A stretch of 64,000 bases of DNA from Deltaproteobacteria bacterium (GTDB lineage: Bacteria; Desulfobacterota; SM23-61), in the NCBI GenBank assembly GCA_016875165.1, contig VGSF01000007.1, positions 1-64,000 of the forward strand, read 5' to 3'. Shown here piece after piece: positions 43,320 to 52,231 of the stretch. The notes below the pieces were generated by a model, which saw only the letters and a program-made list of their open reading frames with translations, did not search any database and was not told the origin of the DNA. Position numbers and translations under genes: made by a program. Numbering within the stretch: position 1 is the first letter of the stretch; the number at the start of each line of letters is the position of its first letter.

Positions 43320-44864
43320 TTAACATGGGGGAATGCCGTGTTTCTTTGAGGCTCTTTCCTCTTTTTTGGCCGAAAGATCTTCCAGAACCCTGATCAATTC
43401 CTGCCGGGTGTGCCGGGGATCGATAATAGCGTTGAGAAGCCCGTAGGAAGCGGCATAATAGGGATGAGAGAATTTCTCCTGGTATTCCTTTTCTTTTTCC
43501 CGCCGAAATTTTTCCGAATCAACGGCTTCTCTGATTTCTTTTCTGAAAAGAATGTTTACTGCCCCTTCCGCTCCCATGACGGCGATAGATGCTGTGGGAT
43601 AAGCCAGAATATAATCAAAGCCCATTCCCTGGGAGCAGAGAGCAATATAAGCCCCGCCAAAGGCTTTGCGTAAAATAAGGGAGATTTTGGGGACGGTGGC
43701 CTCGGAGTAGGCATACAGAATTTTGGCTCCATGCCGGATAATTCCCTTATGCTCCTGGTCGGTTCCCGGCAAGTAGCCGGGGACATCGACCAGGTTGATT
43801 ATGGGAATGTTAAAAGCATCACAGAACCTTACAAAGCGGGCGATCTTATCCGAAGAGTCGATATCCAGGACTCCGGCCATGATCAGCGGTTGATTGGCCA
43901 CGATGCCCACCACCTTTCCGGCGAGGCGGGCCAGACCGATCACCGCGTTGGGGGCAAAGAAAGCCTGAACTTCCAAAAAATCCTGATGGTCCACAATGCG
44001 GTGAATTACTTCCTTGATGTCGTAAACTTCCTCGGATGAAACCGGTATAAGTGCTTCTATATTTTCGTCGGGCGCTTCCTGATCTTGCGGGGAGCGGGAT
44101 ACGGGGGGAAGTTCGTAGCAATTCGCGGGGAGGAAGCTCAAGAGTTTTCTGACGTAAGAAAAACATTCTTCTTCGGTAGGCAAGGCGAAATGAGCCACTC
44201 CGCTCACTTCATTATGAATTCGGGCTCCGCCCAACTCTTCAAAAGAAACTTCTTCCCCGGTTACCTGCTTGATGACTTCCGGGCCGGTGATGAACATGCG
44301 GCCGATTCCCTCGACCATGAAGACGAAATCCGTCAGAGCCGGGGAATAAACCGCTCCCCCGGCCGTGGGGCCGGCCATGATAGATATCTGCGGAATGAGG
44401 CCGGAGGCCAGGGAGTTTCTCCGAAATATATGGCCATAGCCGTTTAAGGCCAGGACCCCTTCCTGGATTCTGGCGCCCCCTGAGTCCAGGATCTGGATGA
44501 AGGGGCGGCGGTTCTTTATGGCCAGGTCCTGGCAGGCGGCGATTTTATTGGCCTGCATTTCCCCCAGGGTTCCTCCCATGATCGTAAAATCCTGAGAGAC
44601 GAGGAAAACCAGGCGGCCATCAATGCGGCCGCTCCCGCTGACAACCCCGTCGCCCGGGAATTTCCTTCTGTCCATGCCAAAATCCTGGCAGCGGGAGGTG
44701 ACGAAAGGATCTAATTCGTGGAAGCTCTCTTTATCTAAAAGCAGGTCGATCCTTTCCCGGGCGGTTTTCTTCCCGGAGGATTTTTGTTTTTCAAGTTCTT
44801 TCGCTCCACCGCCGGCCCGGGTTTCTTTAATTTTTTTTCGTAATTTTTCGAGCAGTTCTTCCAT
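43320..44864 (-). CDS. mmdA: Biotin-dependent acyl-CoA decarboxylase/carboxylase carboxyltransferase subunit
   Basis: The 514-residue protein is a PccB/MmdA-type carboxyltransferase with two crotonase-like halves: KKTARERIDLLLD near the N-terminus, GGARIQEG, GPTAGGAVYSPAL, then DVPGYLPGTDQEHKGIIRHG and RKAFGGAY in the second half. With the sodium-pump subunit and biotin carrier upstream it should decarboxylate methylmalonyl-CoA (or a related acyl-CoA). Length favours MmdA over the longer glutaconyl-CoA enzyme. The ATG at 44864 has GGGGGGAG upstream; 49 further in-frame codons come from a family C element and are spurious. Confidence 0.85.
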   Translation of the reverse strand: MEELLEKLRKKIKETRAGGGAKELEKQKSSGKKTARERIDLLLDKESFHELDPFVTSRCQDFGMDRRKFPGDGVVSGSGRIDGRLVFLVSQDFTIMGGTLGEMQANKIAACQDLAIKNRRPFIQILDSGGARIQEGVLALNGYGHIFRRNSLASGLIPQISIMAGPTAGGAVYSPALTDFVFMVEGIGRMFITGPEVIKQVTGEEVSFEELGGARIHNEVSGVAHFALPTEEECFSYVRKLLSFLPANCYELPPVSRSPQDQEAPDENIEALIPVSSEEVYDIKEVIHRIVDHQDFLEVQAFFAPNAVIGLARLAGKVVGIVANQPLIMAGVLDIDSSDKIARFVRFCDAFNIPIINLVDVPGYLPGTDQEHKGIIRHGAKILYAYSEATVPKISLILRKAFGGAYIALCSQGMGFDYILAYPTASIAVMGAEGAVNILFRKEIREAVDSEKFRREKEKEYQEKFSHPYYAASYGLLNAIIDPRHTRQELIRVLEDLSAKKEERASKKHGIPPC

Positions 44865-44932
44865 TATCTCCCCCCCTGGGCAATGGCCTAAACCTTTGTG
44901 GTTTAAGCGACCGGCCTGAAAAAAATCACTTA

Positions 44933-45087
44933 AGATGGCCTCGTAAAAAGTCCATCTGCGGCGTTGCGCTTCACCTTCATCGTTGCGGCGTACCTTGTAA
45001 GTACGCCTCACTCCTCAGGTTTTGCGCGCCTTGCATATGGAGCTTTTTACTTTGCCATCCAAATTTTGACTTTTTACGAGATCATCA
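44933..45087 (+). mobile_element. Family C MITE, copy 2, at the mmdB stop codon
   Basis: This 155-bp copy is nearly identical to 3206-3360 and is flanked by an exact 4-bp repeat CTTA (44929-44932 and 45088-45091). Its right terminus supplies the TGA stop codon of mmdB. Removing it leaves another TGA in the same place. Confidence 0.88.
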
Positions 45088-46284
45088 CTTAAGTTGCATG
45101 ATAGTCACGTAAATGGCGCAGATAATTGCCGTGGTGATCACCCCGGCCACGCAGGGGCCCATGGCATGGGGCAGGATCATGATCGTTTCATCCTCTTCCA
45201 TGGCGCATTTCTGGGCCACTTTGGCGGTGGTGGGAACGCAGGAGACGGCGGCAATGCCGATCAGGGGGTTGATCTTTCCCCCTGACCACTTGCAGACGAT
45301 CAAACCCCCGATTATTCCTCCGATTCCCGAAAGGAGGAGGGCTACCATTCCCAGGATCATGATCAAAAGAACCTTGGGATCCATCACGGTGGTTACGCTC
45401 AAAAGGGCCCCCAGGGTAATCCCCAGGAAAAGAGTCGAACCAGAAAGAAGGATGTCCAGAAATTCCCGGAATCGCCCGATATTGGCCTCTTTCACGGCCA
45501 CGCCCAAAAAGAAGCAAGTAAAAAGAGGGGCAGCCACCGGGAAGAGCAGACACAAAGTCACTCCCGCCACAACGGCAAAGAAAAATTTTTCCGCGGGGGT
45601 GACCGGGCGGATATCCATGGGATCCATGGCAATGGCCCGCAGCCTTTTGGGAATTAACAGTTTAGCTAAATAGGGGAAGACGGCGTAGCAGATTCCCAGA
45701 TATACATAGGCCACAACGGAAATAGGCACGAAAAGGTGCTTGGCCAGGATCAGAGAGGTGAAGAGAACCATGGGGCCGTCCGCTCCCCCCACAATGGCAA
45801 TCGAGGCCGCCTCTTTGAAGTCAAATCCCAGGGCCACCGCCAGAGGAAAGGTCAGGATCGTTCCCAACTCGGCAAAGACCGCGAGAAAAAGGCTGAGAAA
45901 AGGGCGGGCCATGAAAAAATCCAGGTCGGTGATAGCCCCGATCCCTAAAAAAACCAAGCAGGCGATCAGGCCGTTGGCAAACGTGAAAGTATAAATAGGC
46001 TGGAGAAAATAAATCTGCAGGGCCTCAAGGAGTTTGGCCGGCTCGCTGGCCAAAGGATCGATAAAAAGAGTGCCCAGTTCTCCTTTGGTCATGATCAGTA
46101 TGCCGGCATTGACCACGGCCATCATGAAGCCCATGGGCACCATGAGCAGGGGATCGAGCTTCTCTTTGAACCCCAGATAAACCAGGAGGAACCCCAGGAG
46201 AATGAGAAAGATGCGGATCAGGATTTGTCCGGTTTCCATCAGGGCAAAGGAAGAAAGCCCCGGGAAGAAGTCCCATATGTTCAT
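45085..46284 (-). CDS. mmdB: Sodium-ion-pumping decarboxylase beta subunit
   Basis: The 399-residue integral membrane protein has about ten transmembrane helices and the sodium-channel signature IVGGADGPMVLF near residue 170, as in OadB, MmdB and GcdB. It couples decarboxylation of carboxybiotin to export of Na+. GGAG lies eight bases before the ATG. It follows the small membrane subunit gene and precedes mmdA, with a family C element between. Confidence 0.92.
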   Translation of the reverse strand: MNIWDFFPGLSSFALMETGQILIRIFLILLGFLLVYLGFKEKLDPLLMVPMGFMMAVVNAGILIMTKGELGTLFIDPLASEPAKLLEALQIYFLQPIYTFTFANGLIACLVFLGIGAITDLDFFMARPFLSLFLAVFAELGTILTFPLAVALGFDFKEAASIAIVGGADGPMVLFTSLILAKHLFVPISVVAYVYLGICYAVFPYLAKLLIPKRLRAIAMDPMDIRPVTPAEKFFFAVVAGVTLCLLFPVAAPLFTCFFLGVAVKEANIGRFREFLDILLSGSTLFLGITLGALLSVTTVMDPKVLLIMILGMVALLLSGIGGIIGGLIVCKWSGGKINPLIGIAAVSCVPTTAKVAQKCAMEEDETIMILPHAMGPCVAGVITTAIICAIYVTIMQLK

Positions 46285-46299
46285 GCTGGCGCTCCTTAT

Positions 46300-46422
46300 T
46301 TATTCGCGGCTGGAGGTGATCTTTCTCAGAAGGAGGATGATCACCCCCATGAGCATGGAAGCGGCGAGGGTCACAGCATAGGTAAAACCAGCTATCTCAA
46401 GGGCTGATATGATTTTTTCCAT
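46300..46422 (-). CDS. Small single-pass subunit of the sodium-pump decarboxylase (OadG/MmdD-like)
   Basis: The 40-residue protein (MEKIISALEIAGFTYAVTLA ... LLLRKITSSRE) has a single transmembrane helix and a short basic tail. It lies between the biotin carrier and mmdB, exactly where OadG, MmdD or MmdE subunits are encoded. Such subunits tether and stabilise the complex. Sequence identity is too short to prove family, so the call rests on position and topology. Confidence 0.7.
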   Translation of the reverse strand: MEKIISALEIAGFTYAVTLAASMLMGVIILLLRKITSSRE

Positions 46423-46430
46423 GATAAATA

Positions 46431-46649
46431 TTAACTGATCACGGCCAGGATGTGCCCTTTATTAAGGACCTGGCCTACCTGGGCATTCAGCTCCCGGACA
46501 ACCCCTTCCACGATGGAGTAGATCGGGATCTTCATTTTCATGCTTTCCATGACGGCAATGACGTCTTTCTTACGGACAGGGTCGCCGACTTTGACTTTCA
46601 GTTCGATCACTTTGCCCACCATAGGGATTTTGATTTCGGTTTTTTCCAT
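46431..46649 (-). CDS. Biotin carrier protein of the decarboxylase
   Basis: The 72-residue protein is a stand-alone biotinyl domain with the attachment lysine in VMESMKMKIPI, near residue 37. It carries CO2 from the acyl-CoA on MmdA to MmdB. The ATG at 46649 has GGGGG upstream. The longer frame of 135 codons runs into a family A element and is spurious. Confidence 0.9.
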   Translation of the reverse strand: MEKTEIKIPMVGKVIELKVKVGDPVRKKDVIAVMESMKMKIPIYSIVEGVVRELNAQVGQVLNKGHILAVIS

Positions 46650-46692
46650 ACCTGATCCCCCTAAAATTCCTCCCTCATTATTATTATAATCT

Positions 46693-46883
46693 GAGGCTCT
46701 TGCAAAAGTATTTTTTTGTGGTTCGACAAGCTTGTCCTGAGCGAACCGTTCACCCTTCGAGAACCTCAGGGCGAACGGTGAGTCGAAGGGCTCACCACGA
46801 ACGGAAAAACTAAATAATTTCAACCTAAGCCCGTTCACCCTGAGCCTGTCGAAGGGTAAATTACGGACTTTTGCAAGAAGCTC
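46693..46883 (-). mobile_element. Family A MITE, copy 4, between dctM and the biotin carrier gene
   Basis: This 191-bp inverted copy is flanked by ATCT (46689-46692) and ATCA (46884-46887), a 4-bp duplication with one change. It separates the transport genes from the decarboxylase genes. Confidence 0.87.
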
Positions 46884-46901
46884 ATCAATCTCCGGTTTCG
46901 T

Positions 46902-48251
46902 TCAGCGGGTAATCATCTTGTGCGGCAACCACAGGGTCAGCTCCGGCCAGATGGAGCAGATGACGATCCCCAGGAGGAGAATGATCACAAAAGGAATGGA
47001 GCCCATGAGCACCCTGGAGAGTGGAACGTCAGGAGCAATTCCCTGCACAATATAAAGATTCAGACCTACAGGAGGAGTGATCAAACCCACTTCCATGTTG
47101 ATGGTCATGATTACCCCGAACCAGATAGGGTCGAAACCGTACTTCATTAATATTGGATGCAAAATAGGGGCCAAAATCAGGATGATGGCCACCGGCGGCA
47201 AAAAGCACCCCAGGATCAGGAGGAAGACATTGATCAGAAACATAAGCATCCATTTGGAAAAGCCGGAGGCAACAATATGGTTAATGATCGACTGGGTAAT
47301 GTAGAGTTTGGTCAGGACAGCCCCGAAGAGGAAAGAAGTCGCGATGATCAGCATGATCATGGTGCTCTCTTTTATGGTCATATGCAAAATATTTTTATAA
47401 TCCTTTAAACGGAGGCGGTAGATGACTATGACCAGGAAAAAAGCGGCTACAGAGCCCACGCCCGCTGCCTCGCTGGGGGTGGCCCATCCCCCGTAGAGGC
47501 TGCCCATGATGATCATGATAAGAAAGATGAACGGCGCCACCCGGGAGAGGGCTGAAAATTTTTCCTTCCAGGTGTAGGTAACCGTGTCAAAAAATTCCGC
47601 TCCGGCGGTTAAGGCGGGATTGACTGGTTCCCTGGCCTCCTTCAAGCGGGCCCACTGGGAATAAATGACCACCCAGATGGACATGAGGAGAGTAAGCATA
47701 ATTCCCGGAATGATTCCGGCGATGAACAGCTTGCCTATCGAAGTCTGGGTGGCTATGCCGTAAACGATCATGGTCACGCTGGGAGGGATGAGAATTCCCA
47801 GGGTTCCCCCGGCTACGATGCATCCCGTGGCCAGAGAATCCGGATATCCCCGTTTGCGCATCTCCGGGATGCCCATGGAGCCAATGGCCGCGGCCGTGGC
47901 CGGGCTGGAGCCGCAGAGGGCGGCAAAGATGGCGCAAGAAAAAATGTTGCTGACAGCCAGTCCTCCGGGCAGGCGGTGGAGCCATCGGTGCAGGCCTTCG
48001 TAAAGGTCAGAGCCGCTTTTGGTGGCGGCGATGGTGGCTCCCATGAGGATGAAAAGGGGAATGGCCAGCAGGCCGAAGTCGTTAATCCCTTCGTATACGA
48101 TATGGGCCATGAGGTCGAACTGCATACGGTCCATAAAGAGAATAATGAAAATAACCGATGGAAAACCAAGAGCGAAGGCAATGGGCATGCCGCTCAGCAG
48201 AAAAAGAAGGGTAACCAAACCAACGACAATTCCTAATATATTTGGGTCCAT
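46902..48251 (-). CDS. dctM: TRAP transporter large permease
   Basis: The 449-residue membrane protein has about twelve helices and typical DctM segments (SGMPIAFALGFPSV, CGSSPATAAAIGSMGIPEM, TPPVGLNLYI). It is the Na+-driven translocator of a tripartite periplasmic transporter and works with the DctQ and DctP genes upstream. GGAG lies about ten bases before the ATG. The imported acid is unknown; dicarboxylates fit the neighbouring decarboxylase. Confidence 0.93.
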   Translation of the reverse strand: MDPNILGIVVGLVTLLFLLSGMPIAFALGFPSVIFIILFMDRMQFDLMAHIVYEGINDFGLLAIPLFILMGATIAATKSGSDLYEGLHRWLHRLPGGLAVSNIFSCAIFAALCGSSPATAAAIGSMGIPEMRKRGYPDSLATGCIVAGGTLGILIPPSVTMIVYGIATQTSIGKLFIAGIIPGIMLTLLMSIWVVIYSQWARLKEAREPVNPALTAGAEFFDTVTYTWKEKFSALSRVAPFIFLIMIIMGSLYGGWATPSEAAGVGSVAAFFLVIVIYRLRLKDYKNILHMTIKESTMIMLIIATSFLFGAVLTKLYITQSIINHIVASGFSKWMLMFLINVFLLILGCFLPPVAIILILAPILHPILMKYGFDPIWFGVIMTINMEVGLITPPVGLNLYIVQGIAPDVPLSRVLMGSIPFVIILLLGIVICSIWPELTLWLPHKMITR

Positions 48252-48331
48252 GGAGTTTTTTTCTCCTTCTGTTCAGATTACAGAGGCTCTCCCGCTCAGG
48301 GCTATGAAGTTCCGCCCTGCCAGTATAGGAG

Positions 48332-48841
48332 TTATTTTTTGGGAGATTCTTTTATATCTTTGAACCATCCGATTTTGAATAGATATTGAATAGATAAAAG
48401 GGTCATGCCCAGGGGCAAGAAAAAATAGGGAAAGGCCAGAGGAGGGCCCCATAAAGATTCCGACTTCCACCCTTTGGAGAAAGCTTCCCACCACATCTCC
48501 CACCCTTTCCAGGCGATCAGGACGCAAAAAACAAAAGATAGGGCGGAGGTGACCTGGGAGAGTCTAACGTTGAACCCCGGGGGGAGCAGGCGGGTGATCA
48601 AGTCGATGTTGATGTGCGCGCCGTCTTTGAGCCCGTAGGCCGCTCCCAGGAAAGTGGCCATGATGGTCAGATAAACCGAGAACTCAATCTCCCATATGGT
48701 CGCGATTCTCAAGACGTATCTCACGATTACTTCATAAGTAAGGACAAAGGCCGCAAGAACAATGGCCAGGCTGCTTAAAGTATAGAGAAATTGATTGAAA
48801 CCCTCGACCCTCCGCGCCAGTCCCGAAAAAACCCTTTTCAT
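48332..48841 (-). CDS. dctQ: TRAP transporter small permease
   Basis: The 169-residue protein has four transmembrane helices and the DctQ pattern (YEVIVRYVLRIATIWEIEFS, GAAYGLKDGAHINIDL). It binds DctM in the inner membrane. The ATG at 48841 has GAGGTG nine bases upstream; another in-frame start at 48883 lacks a site. A family B element separates it from dctP. Confidence 0.87.
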   Translation of the reverse strand: MKRVFSGLARRVEGFNQFLYTLSSLAIVLAAFVLTYEVIVRYVLRIATIWEIEFSVYLTIMATFLGAAYGLKDGAHINIDLITRLLPPGFNVRLSQVTSALSFVFCVLIAWKGWEMWWEAFSKGWKSESLWGPPLAFPYFFLPLGMTLLSIQYLFKIGWFKDIKESPKK

Positions 48842-48967
48842 CGCTGCTTTCACCTCGCTGTTGCTTAAAAATCCTAAGTGCAAACAGGTGCGACGCGGTC
48901 TTTTGGCGCCGCACCTCTTTAGGGTTGCTTATTGGCAATTTTGTTCGCCCGGAAAGTTTGAGCTATT

Positions 48968-49251
48968 GTAACAGTTTAGCGATTTGAAAAAATGGTGTAA
49001 AAGCCTTTGTTTTGGGCCGGGGGTTAGAGCGGAACGCGCCGGAAGCATCGGCTGGGTTTCCGCTTGGCCACGAGGACAGAAGATCTTTTCCTCCGGAGGA
49101 GGCGGGGGTTCTTACCCGCCCCATATGCGGAGAAATAAGCGCCTTATGATTCCAAGCGTTCCGCTCTGGCCCCCGGCCCCTGGAATCCCTTGGCCTTTAC
49201 AACACACCTTTTTTCAAAATTTCAAAGAGCTAAAAAGAGCTAAAGTGTTAC
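48968..49251 (-). mobile_element. Family B MITE, copy 5, at the dctP stop codon
   Basis: This 284-bp copy is flanked by an exact 8-bp repeat GAGCTATT (48960-48967 and 49252-49259). The right repeat contains the TAG stop of dctP. An internal partial duplication (TTCAAAGAGCTAAAAAGAGC) explains the extra ten bases. Confidence 0.92.
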
Positions 49252-49254
49252 GAG

Positions 49255-50295
49255 CTATTTAACTGCCAGAGCCATATCTAAAAGCTCTTTTCCGCCCTTG
49301 ACTTTCTCGGTGTACTCCTTCCAGGCCGTCTTCTTGGCCACCTCGGTCCAGAGCTTCAATTCCTCAAGGGTCAGGTCATGAACGATGACCCCTTTGGCCT
49401 TAAACAGGTCGGTGACCTCGGTATCGTCTTTCACCGCTTCTTCCAGGGCAAATTTTTCCAATTCCTTGCCGACTTCCATCATGATCTTCTGCTGCTCCGG
49501 AGAAAGTTTTTTCCAGGTTATCATGCTTATCACTAACGGCTCGAACATATACCAGGTGGTGGTAATCCGGGGAGAGGTGTAGTATTTCACCTGCTCATAA
49601 AGGCGGAAGGATTCGAAGGAAGATGAAGAGGTCATGCAGGCATCCAGCACGCCGGTCTGCAGAGCAAAATAGATCTCTGTGGAAGGCATGCTGGATATGC
49701 CTGCTCCTGCGCCTTCGTGGAGCATCTTCTCAAACATTTTGCCGGCGGCCCGGATCTTGATGCCCTTCAAATCATCCGGACGAATGAGGGGTTTTGTCTT
49801 GGCGGCCAGGCCGCCCCCGCACCAGGCCCAGGTGAGGATCTTCATGCCGTTATCATCGCAGAGCTTCTCAATTGCTTTGCCTATGGGCGCGTCTTTCCAG
49901 CGCATGGCCTGGTAATGGTCTTTGACCACGCAGGGCATAAGCGTTATGGAAAGTTGAGGAATTTTACCGGCGGCATAATCCAGGGGATAGACCGACATGT
50001 CCAGGGCCCCTTTGAGCATGGCGTCATATTGGGGAACTGGCTTAAAAAGGGCTGAGGCTGGGTAAATCTCAAATTTCAGAGACCCGCCGGTCCTCTCCTC
50101 AACCTTTTTGGCAAAAAGGCGACACAGGCGATCCCGGAAATCACCTTTGTCAATTGTTCCCGCCGGCCATTGATGGGAGATTTTCAGGGTGATGGATGGG
50201 CCCACCGGCTTGGCCTGGGCATGGGCCTCACCCCAGGTTAAAATAAAAAATAATGGTAACATTAGAACGCCAACTTTCATGATTCCCCTGTTCAT
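49255..50295 (-). CDS. dctP: TRAP transporter substrate-binding protein
   Basis: The 346-residue protein has a signal peptide (about 1-27, ending AHAQA) and DctP-type features: LKISHQWPAGT near the start, GGSLKFEIYPASALFK, and the substrate Arg candidate in KGIKIRAAGKMF. It binds the solute in the periplasm and hands it to DctQM. GGAGGG precedes the ATG. Its stop codon lies inside the target duplication of a family B element. Confidence 0.93.
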   Translation of the reverse strand: MNRGIMKVGVLMLPLFFILTWGEAHAQAKPVGPSITLKISHQWPAGTIDKGDFRDRLCRLFAKKVEERTGGSLKFEIYPASALFKPVPQYDAMLKGALDMSVYPLDYAAGKIPQLSITLMPCVVKDHYQAMRWKDAPIGKAIEKLCDDNGMKILTWAWCGGGLAAKTKPLIRPDDLKGIKIRAAGKMFEKMLHEGAGAGISSMPSTEIYFALQTGVLDACMTSSSSFESFRLYEQVKYYTSPRITTTWYMFEPLVISMITWKKLSPEQQKIMMEVGKELEKFALEEAVKDDTEVTDLFKAKGVIVHDLTLEELKLWTEVAKKTAWKEYTEKVKGGKELLDMALAVK

Positions 50296-50379
50296 AATTA
50301 CCCTCCTCTATTATTTAGTGCAAAACTCACCCCCTAAGGAGGTGTCCTAATTTTTTGGGAACCTGGTTTTTAAGAATGG

Positions 50380-50675
50380 CAGATGATCTGGGAAAAAGTC
50401 TCTTAGGTCGTCACCCCGGCGAAAGCCGGGGTCCAGAACATCTTGAAATAACTGGATTCCGGCTTTCGCCGGAATGACGGAAAACCGCATTGCCAGACTT
50501 TTTACGAAACCAGCAATATATGATGATCTTGGAAAAAGTCGGCAGAAGAGTCATTGCGAGCGAAAGCGAAGCAATCTCGTTTTTATAAGTCCTTGAAAAT
50601 ACGGGATTGCTTCGTCGTCCCGCATTGGCGGAACTCCTCGCAATGACGAAAACGGGACTTTTTACGAGACCATCA
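50380..50675. mobile_element. Two adjacent family C-type elements
   Basis: The first (about 50380-50515) ends in GACTTTTTACGAAACCAGCA and carries the GTCACCCCGGCGAAAGCCGG and GGATTCCGGCTTTCGCC modules. The second (50521-50675) is 155 bp, runs from TGATGATCTTGGAAAAAGTC to GACTTTTTACGAGACCATCA and is flanked by ATATA on both sides. Its interior is a TCATTGCGAGCG...CTCGCAATGAC palindrome. The remaining gap to 50795 has nothing recognised. Confidence 0.7.
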
Positions 50676-50795
50676 ATATATGCTGCCACAGGCTTCTAAC
50701 AGATTCAATGGCCTTTTTTTGGCCACCGGAGCGGGGATTCTGCCCCTATTCCCTTTCCCGGTTCTCTATTATTTTAATCTCGGAGGAATAATGAA

Positions 50796-51842
50796 CTACG
50801 ACAAGTAAGTTTCCAGCTCCTGGATGGCTTTCTCCATAGAGGCCTTATCTTCCATGTTGAGAAATTTGACGTTCGGATTGATTTTGCTGATCATGCCGGT
50901 GAGCACTTTTCCAGGGCCGATCTCGATGAAAAGTTCCACCCCGCTGGCGATCATTTTATCCACGCAGGATTTCCATAAAATCGGATTGTGAATCTGACTT
51001 ACCAGCTCTTCGGCGATGTGCCGGGGATCAACGATCCCCTGGGCGGAGGTGTTGGCGATAATGGGTCGTCTGGCCAGGCGAAGGTCCATCTTTTTTATGA
51101 AAGTTTCCATTTTTTCCGCGGCTGGTTTCATGAGGTAGGTGTGGAATGGGCCGCTAACCTTTAAGGGAATGGCTTTCAGCCCCATCTGCTCGGCTACTCT
51201 TTTGGCGTTCTTCAAATTATCATCGAACCCGCCGACCACTATCTGAAAGTCCGTGTTATAAAGGGCGGTGTAGGTTTTTGACGATTTACAGACGACTTCG
51301 ATGTCGCCGATCTTTTCCCGGCTCAGGATGGAGAGAAGGCCGGCATTGCCGATCTCTTCGCCGCAGCTTTGCATGAACTCCCCCCGGGCTTTGACCAGCC
51401 GTACGCCGGTTTCGAGATCTATTGCCCCGGCAGCGTAAAGCGCGGCGTATTCCCCCAGGCTGTGGCCGGCCGTGACATAGAAATCCAGGGCCAGACCCCT
51501 TTCTTTCAGAAGTTCCCGAAAGGCTTCGTAACAAGCCACCGAGGCGGTAAAGATAGCCGGCTGGGAGTACCGGGTCTGGTCGAGAATCCTCGTTCCCAGG
51601 CGGCCGATGAATTCCAGATGCAGCCGATCACCGACGTTTTCCAGCCATGTTTTGAACTTTTCCAGGGATCGTTTCTCATCCTTATCAAAACAAAGGTGGC
51701 AGAGGTTGTATCCCAGAATTTGGTTGGCCCGGTCGAAGACCGTACGGGAAGCGGGGAATTTTTCATAAAGATCCCCTCCCATCCCGGAATATTGGGACCC
51801 CTGGCCGGGGAAAATCAAAGCAATTTTGGAAAAATCTTTCAT
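50796..51842 (-). CDS. fabD: Malonyl-CoA:ACP transacylase-like protein
   Basis: The 348-residue acyltransferase has IFPGQGSQYSGMGG at the N-terminus, the nucleophile Ser in GHSLGEYAAL, the carboxylate-binding Arg in KARGEFMQ, the catalytic His in SGPFHTYLM and GPGKVLTG. It should load malonate onto ACP for fatty-acid synthesis. About 25-30 extra residues are inserted between CHLCF and TRYSQPAIF compared with typical FabD (about 310 residues). It is on the opposite strand from the fab cluster that begins at 52688. A divergent acyltransferase with another substrate is possible. Confidence 0.83.
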   Translation of the reverse strand: MKDFSKIALIFPGQGSQYSGMGGDLYEKFPASRTVFDRANQILGYNLCHLCFDKDEKRSLEKFKTWLENVGDRLHLEFIGRLGTRILDQTRYSQPAIFTASVACYEAFRELLKERGLALDFYVTAGHSLGEYAALYAAGAIDLETGVRLVKARGEFMQSCGEEIGNAGLLSILSREKIGDIEVVCKSSKTYTALYNTDFQIVVGGFDDNLKNAKRVAEQMGLKAIPLKVSGPFHTYLMKPAAEKMETFIKKMDLRLARRPIIANTSAQGIVDPRHIAEELVSQIHNPILWKSCVDKMIASGVELFIEIGPGKVLTGMISKINPNVKFLNMEDKASMEKAIQELETYLS

Positions 51843-51927
51843 AGTTTCGGCCGCATTCTCTCATCTTTTAAAAAAATGCCTTATTAATATCCTTTGTCAA
51901 TAGATTTTTGTCAAGGGAAAAAGTCAG

Positions 51928-52225
51928 CTTGCCCCCCTTCACTTTTGATTTTCGTTCATGATTCCAGAATGATAAAAAGGACACGGCCCGCACGGGAGGG
52001 GGAATCTCTCGGGAGCACAAGGCAAGACTTCTTTCATGGCTGAGGGCGGGGCTTCCCTCCATGATGATCTGTATTCCTACGATCCCGCCTTTTCTTTGCG
52101 GAAGAAAAGCATGGGCTATGGTCCAATCTTGTTCCCGCCGGTGCTCCCTCTTTCATCCCCCTCCCGTTCGGGCTTCGTCTATCACAGTGATTTCATCAAT
52201 TTATTCAAAAGTGAAGGGGGGCAAG
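51928..52225. mobile_element. Family G foldback element with 11-bp direct flanks
   Basis: A 21-bp perfect inverted repeat (starting CTTGCCCCCCTTCAC at 51928 and ending 52225) bounds 298 bp whose arms pair imperfectly for about 100 bases (CCCGCACGGGAGGGGG against CCCGAACGGGAGGGGG). GAAAAAGTCAG occurs at 51917-51927 and 52225-52235, a 10-11-bp duplication. The right copy contains the TGA stop of the next minus-strand gene. Confidence 0.8.
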
Positions 52226-52231
52226 AAAAAG

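Noticed and set aside
50790..50807. Mini-frame MNYDK with a perfect GGAGGAATA leader
   Set aside because: It has only five codons and runs into the end of fabD on the other strand; it may be a remnant of a leader but nothing supports function.
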